The notes: a model not told the origin generated them from the sequence alone. Counted from the first letter of the stretch, positions 35,420-44,398 are shown. The stretch is DNA of 64,000 nucleotides from Thalassobius sp049116315 (GCA_049116315.1 JAGDZD010000007.1:310001-374000); one strand, 5' to 3'. Translations and numbers: made by a program.

Positions 35420-36361
35420 TCAGGTCTGCGCCGCCAGCTGTCTTGCGATTTCGGACAGGTGGCGCATGTCTGTTCCACAACACCCGCCCAGAACCGTGAG
35501 CTGTGGGTGAGCCTCCCGCAGCGCCACCAGCTGTTGACCCAATTCCGCTGGATCACCTGCGTCCAGTTCTGAGGCCGCATCCAATTCCGCATGGCTACAG
35601 CGCGAGGCATTGGCGACGATGCCCTTGACCCTTTGGGCCCATGGCTCTGCCGATAGCGAGCTGGTCAAATGATCCGGGTGCGCGCAGTTGATCATGAAAT
35701 AGCTCGCATAAGCCTCGGTGGCTGCGTCCACTGTCTCTAGTGCCTCTTGCAACGTTTGCCCCGTAGGCAGCCGGCCATCCGTTTCAACGGTAAAGGCAAT
35801 CACAACGCGCAGACCGCATTGGCGGGCGGCTTGGATGATGCCGATGGCCTCTGCTGGATAGGCGAGCGTGTATCCCGACACCACGTCGGTGGCTGTGTGT
35901 TGCAACGTCTTGATCTGCGCAAGGTGATAGGCCTGGGCCTCTGGCGCTGTCATTTGGCAGCTTGGGGCATAGGCGTCATCTTTGGGGCCGATGTTGGCGC
36001 TGAGCAATACGGGGGCTGTGCTGACGTGGTTGGACCGGATCGTGTCGATCAGTTCAAGCGCATCGCGATTGATCTGCTCCAATGCCTGCGTGTCATACCC
36101 CAAGGGTGCAGCGCGCGCGGCGTTGGCAACCCATGTCGGGGCCTCTAGGATCACGCCCAATCCGGCGTTTTGGCCCAAGGTGATTAGGTCTTCATAATAC
36201 TGGTTAAGTAGTCGCCTGCCATCCGCACTGGCCAGCAATGGGAAAGATGCAAAACCCGGAAGCTCAATGCCTTGTGTAAAAATCAAATCGGTTTCCATCC
36301 CGGTGTAGGTCAGGAAAATCTGGTCATTCCGCAGGGGTAAGTCATTTTGGTACAGGGGCAT
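35420..36361 (-). CDS. Homocysteine S-methyltransferase-family protein
   Basis: 313 residues, TIM barrel with the three zinc cysteines in INCAHP (one) and GGCCGTD (two). Transfers methyl from a donor such as S-methylmethionine or betaine to homocysteine; the donor cannot be read. Shorter than MetH and lacking its cobalamin parts. Ends in a shared hairpin with trpB. Confidence 0.82.
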   Translation of the reverse strand: MPLYQNDLPLRNDQIFLTYTGMETDLIFTQGIELPGFASFPLLASADGRRLLNQYYEDLITLGQNAGLGVILEAPTWVANAARAAPLGYDTQALEQINRDALELIDTIRSNHVSTAPVLLSANIGPKDDAYAPSCQMTAPEAQAYHLAQIKTLQHTATDVVSGYTLAYPAEAIGIIQAARQCGLRVVIAFTVETDGRLPTGQTLQEALETVDAATEAYASYFMINCAHPDHLTSSLSAEPWAQRVKGIVANASRCSHAELDAASELDAGDPAELGQQLVALREAHPQLTVLGGCCGTDMRHLSEIARQLAAQT

Positions 36362-36526
36362 TTCATGTTCCTTGGTGTGACAGATTTTCAGCGGGACAAT
36401 TGGCGAATTGCCAAGACAAACGGGCAGGCGGCGGAGATGTCTTTCGGGCCTCTGGCCGCGTTAGTGGTGGTTTTGTACGATCAGACAGTGAATACTGACA
36501 AAAATTATTACGCAAGGATATCCCGC

Positions 36527-37261
36527 ATGAGTTCAGCCTGGATCACTCTTCCGCTTGTCACTGCCTTTGCCAGTGCGGCGCCCGCGCAAGATCAGAGCGA
36601 AGGAATTTTCTTAGAAGCCAATATCTTGGGCATTTTCTATCACGAATTGGCCCACGCCATTGTCGACGTCGAAAGCGTTCCAATCTTTGGCCAAGAAGAA
36701 GACGCGGCGGATGTCTTTTCGATCTATATGATTCACTCTTTGTTCGAAGAAGAGGTGGCGCAAGAGTTGGCCTATGAGGCATCTTTTGGGTTTTGGGGAG
36801 AAGCGGTTCTGCGTGAAAACGGCAGCAACGACGTGGCGTGGTGGGATGTGCATGGCCCTGATGAGCAACGCTATTACAACACAGTGTGCATCTTTTACGG
36901 CGGTAATCCCGATGCGCGCGAAGAGTTTGCCGAAAGCTTGGAGCTGCCAGAGTATCGAGCCGAAAGTTGCCCGTTTGAGTTCGACCAAGCCGATAGCAGC
37001 TGGGGATTGGTTCTTGATGAGTTGGTAGAGCGCGGTGCAGGCCAAACACTGCGGTTCCACGAAAGCGACGATAGCTTTACCACGCAGATTTTGAAGGATG
37101 AGATCGCAGCCTTGAACGAGGAACTGAGCCTTTCGGATACGATTGATGTGCGGGTGGAAAGCTGTGGCGAGGCGAACGCGTTCTATGATCCCAATTCCCG
37201 AGAGATTGTGTTTTGCAGCGAATTTGAAGATCACTTGATCGAGCTGGAAAGCAAACTCTAA
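36527..37261 (+). CDS. Exported DUF4344-family putative metallopeptidase
   Basis: 244 residues. Signal peptide MSSAWITLPLVTAFASAAPA, then FYHELAHAIVD, an HEXXH zinc motif, and acidic helices with QEEDAADVFSIYMIH as the probable third ligand region. AAGGATATCCCGC fixes ATG 36527; the upstream frame is non-coding. The family is known only as a domain of unknown function, so peptidase activity is inferred from the motif. Confidence 0.75.
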   Translation: MSSAWITLPLVTAFASAAPAQDQSEGIFLEANILGIFYHELAHAIVDVESVPIFGQEEDAADVFSIYMIHSLFEEEVAQELAYEASFGFWGEAVLRENGSNDVAWWDVHGPDEQRYYNTVCIFYGGNPDAREEFAESLELPEYRAESCPFEFDQADSSWGLVLDELVERGAGQTLRFHESDDSFTTQILKDEIAALNEELSLSDTIDVRVESCGEANAFYDPNSREIVFCSEFEDHLIELESKL

Positions 37262-37282
37262 CCCATCTTGGAAGGGGGGAGC

Positions 37283-37657
37283 TCAGTCTGTGGCGTTGCG
37301 TTGCAATACTTCAAGCGGAACCACCCGAAGCGCACTTTGATGGGTCGAAGCAAGCCGAACTTTGGGGGCGCAGCCCTCATCGTCGGCCTGCAAAAACCGC
37401 GCAGCGCATAGGCACCATGCGTCGCCGGGCTTTAGCCCTGGAAAGCCGAACTCAGCCACAGGTGAGCTGAGATCATTGCCAACATATTTCGAAAACGCCA
37501 AAAATTCGGCCGTCATGATGGCGCAGACCGTGTGGCTGCCGGCATCTTCAACACAGCTATTGCACGCGCCATCGCGGAAAAATCCGGTGACCGGGTCGAT
37601 CGAGCATGACGCCAATGGGCCGCCCAAGACATTGATCGAAGGGAAGGGCGTGACCAT
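37283..37657 (-). CDS. DUF2237-family protein
   Basis: 124 residues. NVLGGPLASCSIDPVTGFFRDGACN, GSHTVCAIMT and FPGLKPGDAWCLCAARF are the conserved stretches; five or more cysteines suggest metal binding, but no function is known. Preceded by GAGG. Convergent with the metallopeptidase gene. Confidence 0.85.
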   Translation of the reverse strand: MVTPFPSINVLGGPLASCSIDPVTGFFRDGACNSCVEDAGSHTVCAIMTAEFLAFSKYVGNDLSSPVAEFGFPGLKPGDAWCLCAARFLQADDEGCAPKVRLASTHQSALRVVPLEVLQRNATD

Positions 37658-37742
37658 TGGATACCTCGCTTTGATCTGATCTGCTGGACTGGGGCGCCCA
37701 CGTTTATGGAGTCAACTGACGCCGTTGCCCAAGCTTAGCGTG

Positions 37743-38444
37743 TTAGCGAAATTTATTCAGCAGTTTATCCAAAGGGCTTTGCGCTTCGGCTTGGGGGGGC
37801 TCTTTGGGGGCAGACTGCGGCTGCGCGGCTGCTTTTGACTTGGGCTTGGCGGATTTGTCGCCGCCAGAGCTGCGCGGTGGGTTCACCCGCAGGGCGACAG
37901 CATTTTGGAACTTGCCGCCGTCTCCGTCTGCCAGATGGGCGCTGCCATCGCTGATGCCACGCAACAAGTCATCCAAGCCGTTCTGTTCTGCTTTGGCAAA
38001 ATCAGCCAAGACATAGCCCGACACGCGGTCTTTGTGGCCGGGGTGACCGATGCCCAGCCGGATGCGACGGTATTCGGGTGTGATGTGCTGATGGATCGAG
38101 CGCAGCCCGTTGTGCCCCGCATGTCCACCGCCTTGTTTGACGCGACATTTTCCCGGAGCTAAGTCCAACTCGTCATGAAAAACAGTGACGTCTTCAACGC
38201 CCAGTTTATAAAACCGCATGGCCTCACCGACGGATTGGCCGCTCAGGTTCATGAAGGTTTCGGGCTTAAGCAGCAGCACCTTTTCGCGCCCCAAACGGCC
38301 TTCGCACATCTGGGCCTGAAATTTGGTGCGCCAAGGGGCAAAGTTGTGATCCTGCGCAATGCGGTCCAGCGCCATAAAGCCGATGTTGTGGCGATTGCCA
38401 CTGTATTGTGCGCCCGGATTTCCCAGACCAACCCATAACTGCAT
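37743..38444 (-). CDS. pth: Peptidyl-tRNA hydrolase
   Basis: 233 residues. WVGLGNPGAQYSGNRHNIGF holds the active-site asparagine and histidine, and FHDELDLAPGKCRVKQGGGHAGHNGLRS follows. A tail of about 45 residues rich in lysine, alanine and proline extends beyond the usual 190 residues of the family. Rescues stalled peptidyl-tRNAs. GAGGAATACGTG precedes ATG 38444. Just downstream of rplY, which has its own terminator. Confidence 0.96.
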   Translation of the reverse strand: MQLWVGLGNPGAQYSGNRHNIGFMALDRIAQDHNFAPWRTKFQAQMCEGRLGREKVLLLKPETFMNLSGQSVGEAMRFYKLGVEDVTVFHDELDLAPGKCRVKQGGGHAGHNGLRSIHQHITPEYRRIRLGIGHPGHKDRVSGYVLADFAKAEQNGLDDLLRGISDGSAHLADGDGGKFQNAVALRVNPPRSSGGDKSAKPKSKAAAQPQSAPKEPPQAEAQSPLDKLLNKFR

Positions 38445-38545
38445 CACGTATTCCTCGGTATGATCGGTGCCCGCAATCTAGCGATTGGCCCATAGGGTTT
38501 CAACGCCGGGCGGGGATTTGGATCAGCTTAATCACGACCGACCAC

Positions 38546-38580
38546 AAAAAAACGCGGACCCAAATGGATCCGCGTTTCTT
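38546..38580 (-). terminator. Rho-independent terminator after rplY
   Basis: On the minus strand, AAACGCGGATCC-ATTT-GGGTCCGCGTTTTTTT. It lies between the rplY stop and the pth start, so the two genes are probably transcribed separately or with partial read-through. Confidence 0.88.
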
Positions 38581-38605
38581 AATCACGCAAGGCAATGGCA
38601 GAGAT

Positions 38606-39238
38606 TTACTCTTCTGCAGCTGCCTCGGTTGCTTCTTCATCACCAGCTTCGTCGTCAGCAGACCGCAGACCCGACGGTGCGGATACGTTGCCGATCACGA
38701 AATCGCGGTCGATGGTTGGCTTGGCGCCTTCTGGCAGGTCAACGTCGCTGATGTGCAGAACGTCGCCAATTTCAGTTTTCGCCAGGTCAACGATGATCTT
38801 TTCAGGGATATCACCGGCCAGAACGTCCAGCTCAACTTCGGGACGTACAACAGTCAGAACGCCGCCTTTTTTGATGCCTGGGCAATCTTCTTGGTTGATG
38901 AACTCAACGTTGATGAAGAGTTTGATCCGGCTGGTGCGACGCAGGCGCATCAGGTCCAGGTGTGTCGGAAGGTCTTTGACCACGTCACGCTGAACATCGC
39001 GGCAGATAACGCGAACGTCTTCTTGGCCTTCGATTTTCAGGTTGAACAGGGTCGACTTAAAACGACCGGCTTTCAAACGCTTCAGCAGCGCGTTGAAAGG
39101 GATGTTGATCGCGATGGGATCGGCTTCGCCGCCGAAAACCACACCCGGTACTTTGCCGTCCCGACGAGCCTGACGAGCGGCGCCCTTGCCTGTCCCCGTA
39201 CGGATCTCAGCGTGAAGATCAGGAATTTCTCCAGCCAT
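38606..39238 (-). CDS. rplY: 50S ribosomal protein L25 (long, CTC form)
   Basis: 210 residues. The N-terminal L25 domain (ARQARRDGKVPGVVFGGE) binds 5S rRNA; the second half is the TL5/CTC domain (IPEKIIVDLAKTEIGDVLHISDV). The tail is acidic (DDEAGDEEATEAAAEE). Next to pth, a very common pairing. Confidence 0.96.
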   Translation of the reverse strand: MAGEIPDLHAEIRTGTGKGAARQARRDGKVPGVVFGGEADPIAINIPFNALLKRLKAGRFKSTLFNLKIEGQEDVRVICRDVQRDVVKDLPTHLDLMRLRRTSRIKLFINVEFINQEDCPGIKKGGVLTVVRPEVELDVLAGDIPEKIIVDLAKTEIGDVLHISDVDLPEGAKPTIDRDFVIGNVSAPSGLRSADDEAGDEEATEAAAEE

Positions 39239-39362
39239 GTGTATTCTCCAATATGTCTATAAGGGCGGGTATCCTCCAAGGCTGTATACCCGCGTGAAGC
39301 CGCGCGTATAGCCGAGTCCCTCGGGTTTGAAAAGGCCTTTTATTTAAAGGCCTGCGCTGGGG

Positions 39363-39986
39363 TCAGGCATTGGGCTGTAAATGCCCGCCTGCCGCAAGAA
39401 CCCGGTCATATAGGGCAAACTCTTCTGCCCGTGCCGCGCGCAGTTTTTGATCCATTTCGTCACTTAATGGTGCTTCAATATCCGGCGAGACATTCTTGAG
39501 CTTGGTCTCAAACTCTTTCTTCAATCTGCTGGTCAGGAATCGGCGCAGCAAAACCGGGCGTTCATATGCAAACAAGTGGTCCACGCCCAAGGCGCCGTCC
39601 TGCGTGCTCAGGAAGGCCAATTGGCTGCCGATCCGGGCGTATTGCGGTGGCGTGCTGTCGATCACGGCCTCAACAAAGCGGTCAAAGCTCATGCCTTCCA
39701 GCACACCGCGTTCCTGTTTCACGGTTGGGCGGCTGCGATATTTGTACCAGCTGCGGATCTGTTCCGTTGGATCGCGCATCACGGCCATCCGGTCAGGAAC
39801 CAACCCATAAGCATTGTCCAAGAAGGGTGCAAAATGGCGTTCGTATTTGCGCACGGGCATGTGTTTATAGGCGGCTTTGCCGGACAGAACCACATCCGCC
39901 TTACCTTTAAGCGCTAAGTGGTACGCCGTAGAGCCGGTTTTCGGCACAGCAAACATCACAAGGTTGGCGTCTACAAAAACCAGCAT
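39363..39986 (-). CDS. Sulfotransferase-family protein
   Basis: 207 residues. AVPKTGSTAYH is the PAPS 5'-phosphosulfate loop and VMRDPTEQIRSWYKY the 3'-phosphate loop. No membrane anchor or signal peptide. Acceptor unknown; related genes in roseobacters often modify surface glycans. The ATG 39986 is preceded in frame by a TTG. Confidence 0.75.
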   Translation of the reverse strand: MLVFVDANLVMFAVPKTGSTAYHLALKGKADVVLSGKAAYKHMPVRKYERHFAPFLDNAYGLVPDRMAVMRDPTEQIRSWYKYRSRPTVKQERGVLEGMSFDRFVEAVIDSTPPQYARIGSQLAFLSTQDGALGVDHLFAYERPVLLRRFLTSRLKKEFETKLKNVSPDIEAPLSDEMDQKLRAARAEEFALYDRVLAAGGHLQPNA

Positions 39987-40072
39987 CAAAAGCCCTTTAC
40001 GTTCATCGCCGTCACACTGCCCGATGGTCCGGGCAGTGTCAAAAGCTTGGCGTCAGGGGCGGGCAACCTGCG

Positions 40073-41239
40073 TCAGGATTGCCACTCTTTTCCAAACCCT
40101 TTGGGCACCAACAGGCTTGAGCGATCCAGATCGACCACTTTGCGTTCTCCGCATAGCGCCATCGAGATGTCCAGTTCTTTGTGAATGATTTCAAGCGCTT
40201 TGGTCACGCCGGGTTCCCCCATAGCGCCCAAGCCATAGACAAAGGCGCGGCCGATATAGGTGCCCTTGGCCCCCATCGCCAGCGCTTTGAGCACATCTTG
40301 ACCCGAGCGGATGCCGCTGTCCAAATGCACTTCAATCTGATCGCCCACCGCCTCCAGAATTTCGGGCAGTGCTTTGATCGAGCTGATGGCCCCATCCAGT
40401 TGGCGTCCGCCGTGGTTGGACACGATGATAGCGTCCGCCCCAACTTTCAACGCCATACGCGCGTCATCGGCATCCAGAATGCCCTTCAAAATCACCGGGC
40501 CGCCCCATTTCTCTTTGATCTCGGCCACCTTGTCCCAATCAAGGCGCGGGTCAAACTGCTCGGATGCCCAAGAGGCCAGATCCGACATATCCGACACGCC
40601 TTTGACGTGTCCCACGATATTGCCAAATTCACGCCGCTTTGCGCCCAGCATCCCCAGTCCCCAACGCCATTTGGTCGCCAGATTGGCGATCGATTTCGGC
40701 GTCAGCTTGGGCGGCACCGTCAAGCCATTCTTCAGATCTTTATGGCGTTGCCCCAAAATCTGCAGATCCAGGGTGATGACCAAAGCTGAACATTTGGCCG
40801 CCTTGGCGCGCGCAATCAAACGGTCGATGAAATCGGTGTCGCGCATGAAATAAAGCTGAAACCAGAACGGTTTGGTGGTGGCTTCCGCCACATCCTCAAT
40901 CGAATTGACCGACATCGTGGACAGGGTGAAGGGCACGCCAAATTTTTCCGCCGCCCGCGCAGCTTTGATCTCTCCATCGGCACATTGCATCCCGGTCGAC
41001 CCCACAGGCGCCAACGCAACAGGCATCGCCACGTCTTGACCAATCATCTGCGACGCCGTGCTGCGTCCTGTCATATCCACCGCAACGCGCTGGCGCAGCC
41101 GAATTTGGTCAAAGTCGCTGGTGTTCTCGCGAAAGGTTTGCTCGGTCCAGCTGCCGCTCTCTGCATAGTCATAAAACATGCGCGGTGTGCGTCGCTCATG
41201 TAGGCGCTTCAGGTCATCGATGCAGGTGATTACAGGCAT
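40073..41239 (-). CDS. lldD: FMN-dependent L-lactate dehydrogenase (LldD-like)
   Basis: 388 residues. FMN-binding alpha-hydroxyacid oxidase fold: FYDYAESGSWTE, PVALAPVGSTGMQ, LQILGQRHKDLKNG and the catalytic histidine in IIVSNHGGRQLDGA. Oxidises L-lactate to pyruvate at the membrane respiratory chain. The start is put at ATG 41239 (MPVITCIDDLKRLH); an upstream TTG adds 14 residues. Monocistronic, with an inverted-repeat-rich upstream region. Confidence 0.85.
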   Translation of the reverse strand: MPVITCIDDLKRLHERRTPRMFYDYAESGSWTEQTFRENTSDFDQIRLRQRVAVDMTGRSTASQMIGQDVAMPVALAPVGSTGMQCADGEIKAARAAEKFGVPFTLSTMSVNSIEDVAEATTKPFWFQLYFMRDTDFIDRLIARAKAAKCSALVITLDLQILGQRHKDLKNGLTVPPKLTPKSIANLATKWRWGLGMLGAKRREFGNIVGHVKGVSDMSDLASWASEQFDPRLDWDKVAEIKEKWGGPVILKGILDADDARMALKVGADAIIVSNHGGRQLDGAISSIKALPEILEAVGDQIEVHLDSGIRSGQDVLKALAMGAKGTYIGRAFVYGLGAMGEPGVTKALEIIHKELDISMALCGERKVVDLDRSSLLVPKGFGKEWQS

Positions 41240-41260
41240 TTCGGGGCTCACTTGGCTAAT

Positions 41261-41338
41261 TTGGTTAGGTTTGTTTACCAATGAGCCGAGCGTGGGGCAA
41301 CTAAAAATGAAACCAATCTAACCAATTGGGCCAATTGG
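41261..41338. promoter_or_regulatory. Inverted repeats upstream of lldD
   Basis: TTGGTTAG (41261-41268) and its exact complement CTAACCAA (41318-41325) face each other across about 50 bases, and the second overlaps two adjacent CCAATTGG palindromes (41322-41329, 41331-41338). Such AATTGG-rich symmetry is reminiscent of GntR-family LldR operators. No lldR gene is in the window. Confidence 0.45.
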
Positions 41339-41363
41339 ACGCAGGTCTGGCGCGTCTGGCCCT

Positions 41364-41410
41364 TCATCTTGCCGAAAATACTCAAGGGGATGAATGGGCC
41401 ATAGGCCCAG
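41364..41410 (+). repeat. Dispersed GC-rich intergenic repeat, copy C
   Basis: TCATCTTGCCGAAAATACTC, AAGGGGATGAATGGGCC and a GGGCC-ATA-GGCCC hairpin, in the same order as copies at 2367-2431 (minus strand) and 19641-19688. Confidence 0.55.
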
Positions 41411-41456
41411 AAGGGAGCATCCCTTCACGCACCGCCCCACGGGCGCCGCAAAAACA

Positions 41457-41478
41457 GCGCGCCCCGAAAGGGGCGCAC
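41457..41478 (-). terminator. Rho-independent terminator after trpA
   Basis: On the minus strand, GCGCCCC-TTTC-GGGGCGCGC followed by TGTTTTTG, starting about 40 bases beyond the trpA stop. Confidence 0.7.
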
Positions 41479-41517
41479 ATCTAGATCACGTTTTGGACTT
41501 TTGAAGTTTTGAGCGGT

Positions 41518-42309
41518 TTAGGCGCGGTGCGCCCCGTCTGACAGCGATTTGACAAAGGCCGCAACCTCATCGGCGCTTTTGCCAGCACCGATTTCGCTCA
41601 CAATGGCGGATCCGACGACACAGCCATCCGCGACGCTGGCGATGGCTTCGGCCTTTTCGGGCGTATTGATCCCAAAGCCCACGATCACAGGCAGATCCGT
41701 GCCAGCCTTAAGGCGCGCCACTTCGGGGCCAACATCGGTGGCCTGCGCTTCGGCAGAACCGGTGATCCCGGTGATCGAGACATAGTAGACAAAGCCTGAG
41801 GTGTTTTGCAGCACTTTTGGCAAGCGCTTGTCATCGGTTGTTGGGGTCGCCAGTCGGATGAAGTTCAGCCCCGCTTCTTGGGCGGGCAAGCACAGTTCTT
41901 CATCTTCTTCTGGTGGCAGATCAACAACGATCAACCCATCGATCCCGGCCGCCTTGGCTTCGGTCAAAAAGGCCTCAACCCCGTGGCTAAAAATCGGATT
42001 GTAATAACCCATAAGGACAATGGGGGTTGTGTCATCGTCTTTGCGAAATTCAGTCGCAAGCTCTAGCGTGCGGCGCAGCGTCATGCCCGCGCCCAAGGCG
42101 CGCTGGCCGGCCAGCTGAATGGTGGGGCCGTCCGCCATAGGATCTGTGAAGGGCAGTCCAAGCTCGATCACGTCCACGCCCGCAGCAGGCATCTTTTTCA
42201 ATATCTCAAGCGAGGCGTCATAGTCCGGGTCGCCGGCCATCATATAGGCCACAAAGGCCTTCTTTCCGTCAGCCTTCAATTCGGCGAATTTGGCGTCGAT
42301 GCGTGTCAT
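41518..42309 (-). CDS. trpA: Tryptophan synthase, alpha subunit
   Basis: 263 residues. FVAYMMAGDPDY, the catalytic glutamate in VIELGLPFTDPMADGP, aspartate in GLIVVDLPPEE and VGFGINTPEKA (phosphate site). Cleaves indole-glycerol phosphate. I used ATG 42309 after AAAGGGTATGCCGC; the frame continues far upstream only as an antisense shadow of ychF. Separated from trpFB by 6 kb and oriented the other way. Confidence 0.96.
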   Translation of the reverse strand: MTRIDAKFAELKADGKKAFVAYMMAGDPDYDASLEILKKMPAAGVDVIELGLPFTDPMADGPTIQLAGQRALGAGMTLRRTLELATEFRKDDDTTPIVLMGYYNPIFSHGVEAFLTEAKAAGIDGLIVVDLPPEEDEELCLPAQEAGLNFIRLATPTTDDKRLPKVLQNTSGFVYYVSITGITGSAEAQATDVGPEVARLKAGTDLPVIVGFGINTPEKAEAIASVADGCVVGSAIVSEIGAGKSADEVAAFVKSLSDGAHRA

Positions 42310-42571
42310 GCGGCATACCCTTTGCGAAATAGTCTTACGGGATTTGCCTGTTTCGACAGGGAAAATCAATGGCGCGCGCGAGTGGCAATGCGTTAAGAGT
42401 GGAATAAATGGCGAATGTCGTGCTCTTGATCGGTTTTGTGAGCACCGGGGTGCCCAAATCAGCGCAGTGCCACGGTGAAATTGGCTGATCAGGTGGGCAA
42501 ACTGCACTGGCCGCTTGCGTTGGCTATGTCCCTTGCCTAGAAGCAGCAACGAATTGTGACGGGAGGCCGTG

Positions 42572-43669
42572 ATGGGCTTTAAGATGGGAATCGTGGGTTT
42601 GCCGAATGTCGGTAAGTCGACTCTGTTTAATGCGCTGACTAAAACGGCCGCCGCGCAGGCTGCGAATTTTCCGTTCTGCACGATCGAGCCCAACGTGGGC
42701 GAGGTCAACGTGCCAGACGCGCGGTTGGACAAGTTGGCCGGCATTGCGGGCTCCAAGCAGATCATCCCCGCGCGGATGACCTTTGTGGACATCGCGGGCT
42801 TGGTCAAAGGGGCGTCGCAGGGCGAAGGGCTGGGCAACCAATTTTTGGCCAATATTCGCGAAGTTGATTCCATTGCCCATGTGTTGCGGTGTTTCGAAGA
42901 CAGCGATGTGACCCATGTCGAAGGTCGTGTTGATCCGGTAGCGGACGCCGATACCATCGAAACCGAATTGATGTTGGCCGATTTGGAAAGCATCGAAAAA
43001 CGCCGGGCCAATCTGGTGCGCAAGCTGAAGGGCAACGATAAGGACGCCCAGCAGCAGGATCGGTTGTTGGCGCAAGCCCAAGCCGTATTGGAAGAGGGGC
43101 AGCCCGCCCGCGTGGTCGAGGTGGATGACGAAGACCTCAAGGCCTGGAAGCTGTTGCAGCTTTTGACAACTAAGCCAGTGCTTTACGTCTGTAATGTGGC
43201 CGAAGATGAATCGGCCACAGGCAATGCGCATTCCGAGAAAGTGGCCGCAATGGCCGCAGAGCAAGGCAACAGCCATGTGATCATTTCGGCGCAGATCGAA
43301 GAAGAGATCAGCCAGCTTGAAGATGACGAAGCAGAGATGTTCCTGGGTGAGATGGGGCTTGAAGAGCCGGGTTTGGATCGTTTGATCCGCGCAGGCTATG
43401 ATTTGCTGCACTTGGAAACCTACTTCACAGTTGGCCCGAAAGAAGCGCGTGCTTGGACGATCAAACAAGGGTTCCTTGCGCCCCAAGCGGCGGGCGTTAT
43501 TCACGGTGATTTTGAAAAAGGCTTCATTCGCGCCGAAACAATCGCCTATGAGGACTTTGTCGCCAACAACGGTGAGCAAGGGGCCAAAGAGGCCGGTAAA
43601 ATGCGGGCTGAGGGCAAGGGCTATTTGGTGCAGGACGGCGACGTGATGCACTTCTTGTTTAACACGTAA
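42572..43669 (+). CDS. ychF: Ribosome-binding ATPase YchF
   Basis: 365 residues. GIVGLPNVGKSTLFNAL (P-loop) near residue 10, a Switch region FVDIAGLVKGASQGEGLG, then coiled-coil and a C-terminal TGS domain. Obg-related, but the NVAE at the nucleotide specificity site (in place of NKXD) indicates ATP preference. GGGAGG lies just upstream of ATG 42572. Confidence 0.95.
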   Translation: MGFKMGIVGLPNVGKSTLFNALTKTAAAQAANFPFCTIEPNVGEVNVPDARLDKLAGIAGSKQIIPARMTFVDIAGLVKGASQGEGLGNQFLANIREVDSIAHVLRCFEDSDVTHVEGRVDPVADADTIETELMLADLESIEKRRANLVRKLKGNDKDAQQQDRLLAQAQAVLEEGQPARVVEVDDEDLKAWKLLQLLTTKPVLYVCNVAEDESATGNAHSEKVAAMAAEQGNSHVIISAQIEEEISQLEDDEAEMFLGEMGLEEPGLDRLIRAGYDLLHLETYFTVGPKEARAWTIKQGFLAPQAAGVIHGDFEKGFIRAETIAYEDFVANNGEQGAKEAGKMRAEGKGYLVQDGDVMHFLFNT

Positions 43670-44100
43670 ATCTGTGGTTTGCGCCCGCTTAAAGGCTGGG
43701 CGCAAAGCTGGCTTCTTTGCTTGTCATATCAGACCCGATTTCTGCTCCGCTTGGAGGTGCTGCTCTGTTTGATTATGGGTTTCCTCCGATTGCGGTTCCC
43801 GTTTTGCAAACCTAACTGATTCCTATTTTCGGGCTTTGGCGATGCGATGGCGTCGATCATGTAAATGTGGCGGGATTTCCCGTGTTCTATCGTAGAAAAT
43901 TTCGGTGTTTCTCGTTAAAAGAGTGTGCTTTAGCGCATGAAATTGAGGCAGTGGTGCAGAAACAGAGCAATCCTAGCTGTTTTGTGAATTTTGTGCGATT
44001 ATGGGTGTTGACTGGGTTCACTTTTAAGTAGCTTTGTGCGAGTGTCACGGCGACGCGGAAGTATTCCAGTCGCAATATTCTAGATGTTGGAGACCATATT
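43670..44100. other. Long intergenic region between ychF and the small membrane protein gene
   Basis: 431 bases. It starts with a perfect stem TTTGCGCCC / GGGCGCAAA (43678-43706) that may end ychF transcription, although no T run follows. The rest is richer in A and T than the flanking genes and probably carries the promoter of the 64-residue gene. I found no RNA gene in it. Confidence 0.5.
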
Positions 44101-44295
44101 ATGAAAAAGTTCACACTTGCTGCCGCAGCCGCTTTGGCACTGGCAACCACTGCACCTGCAACTGCTGAAACAACTGTTTCGGACGATCCATTTGCAACTA
44201 CACAAGCTAGCTTGGCACTGCCTGGTTTGGCTGGCGCAGCTGCTATCGTTGGCACATTGGTGCTAGTTACTATCGTTGCAGCGACTGACACCTAA
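44101..44295 (+). CDS. Tiny exported membrane protein (64 residues) facing yjbF/yjbH
   Basis: Signal peptide MKKFTLAAAAALALATTA with an ATAE cleavage site, a short polar stretch (TTVSDDPFATTQ), then one hydrophobic segment of about 25 residues (LALPGLAGAAAIVGTLVLVTIV). In length, alanine/threonine richness and position it recalls YjbE/GfcA, the small protein of the E. coli yjbEFGH and gfc operons, but sequence similarity is not convincing. It is convergent with yjbF, with a shared terminator between. GGAG lies about 10 bases before its ATG. Confidence 0.6.
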   Translation: MKKFTLAAAAALALATTAPATAETTVSDDPFATTQASLALPGLAGAAAIVGTLVLVTIVAATDT

Positions 44296-44320
44296 GTTTT
44301 TTTACTTAGCGTAGAATTTT

Positions 44321-44348
44321 GAAAGCCCGCACATTTGTGCGGGCTTTC
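44321..44348. terminator. Bidirectional rho-independent terminator
   Basis: GAAAGCCCGCACA-TT-TGTGCGGGCTTTC is a perfect 13-bp stem between two convergent units, with T-rich sequence on either side. Confidence 0.92.
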
Positions 44349-44398
44349 TTTGTGTTTAGAGCCGTTACATCTGCAACGCAGTTTTCAAAAGGCTTTGC

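Noticed and set aside
42310..43140. Long upstream extension of the trpA frame
   Set aside because: It lies opposite ychF, is rich in Ser/Arg typical of shadow frames, and TrpA begins at MTRIDAKF.
42524..43705. 393-codon leftward open frame opposite ychF
   Set aside because: Exact antisense of a conserved gene in the GC-rich third-position phase; no homology.
43670..44100. tRNA or other RNA gene in the ychF downstream gap
   Set aside because: No cloverleaf arms or conserved T-loop sequence could be found by eye.
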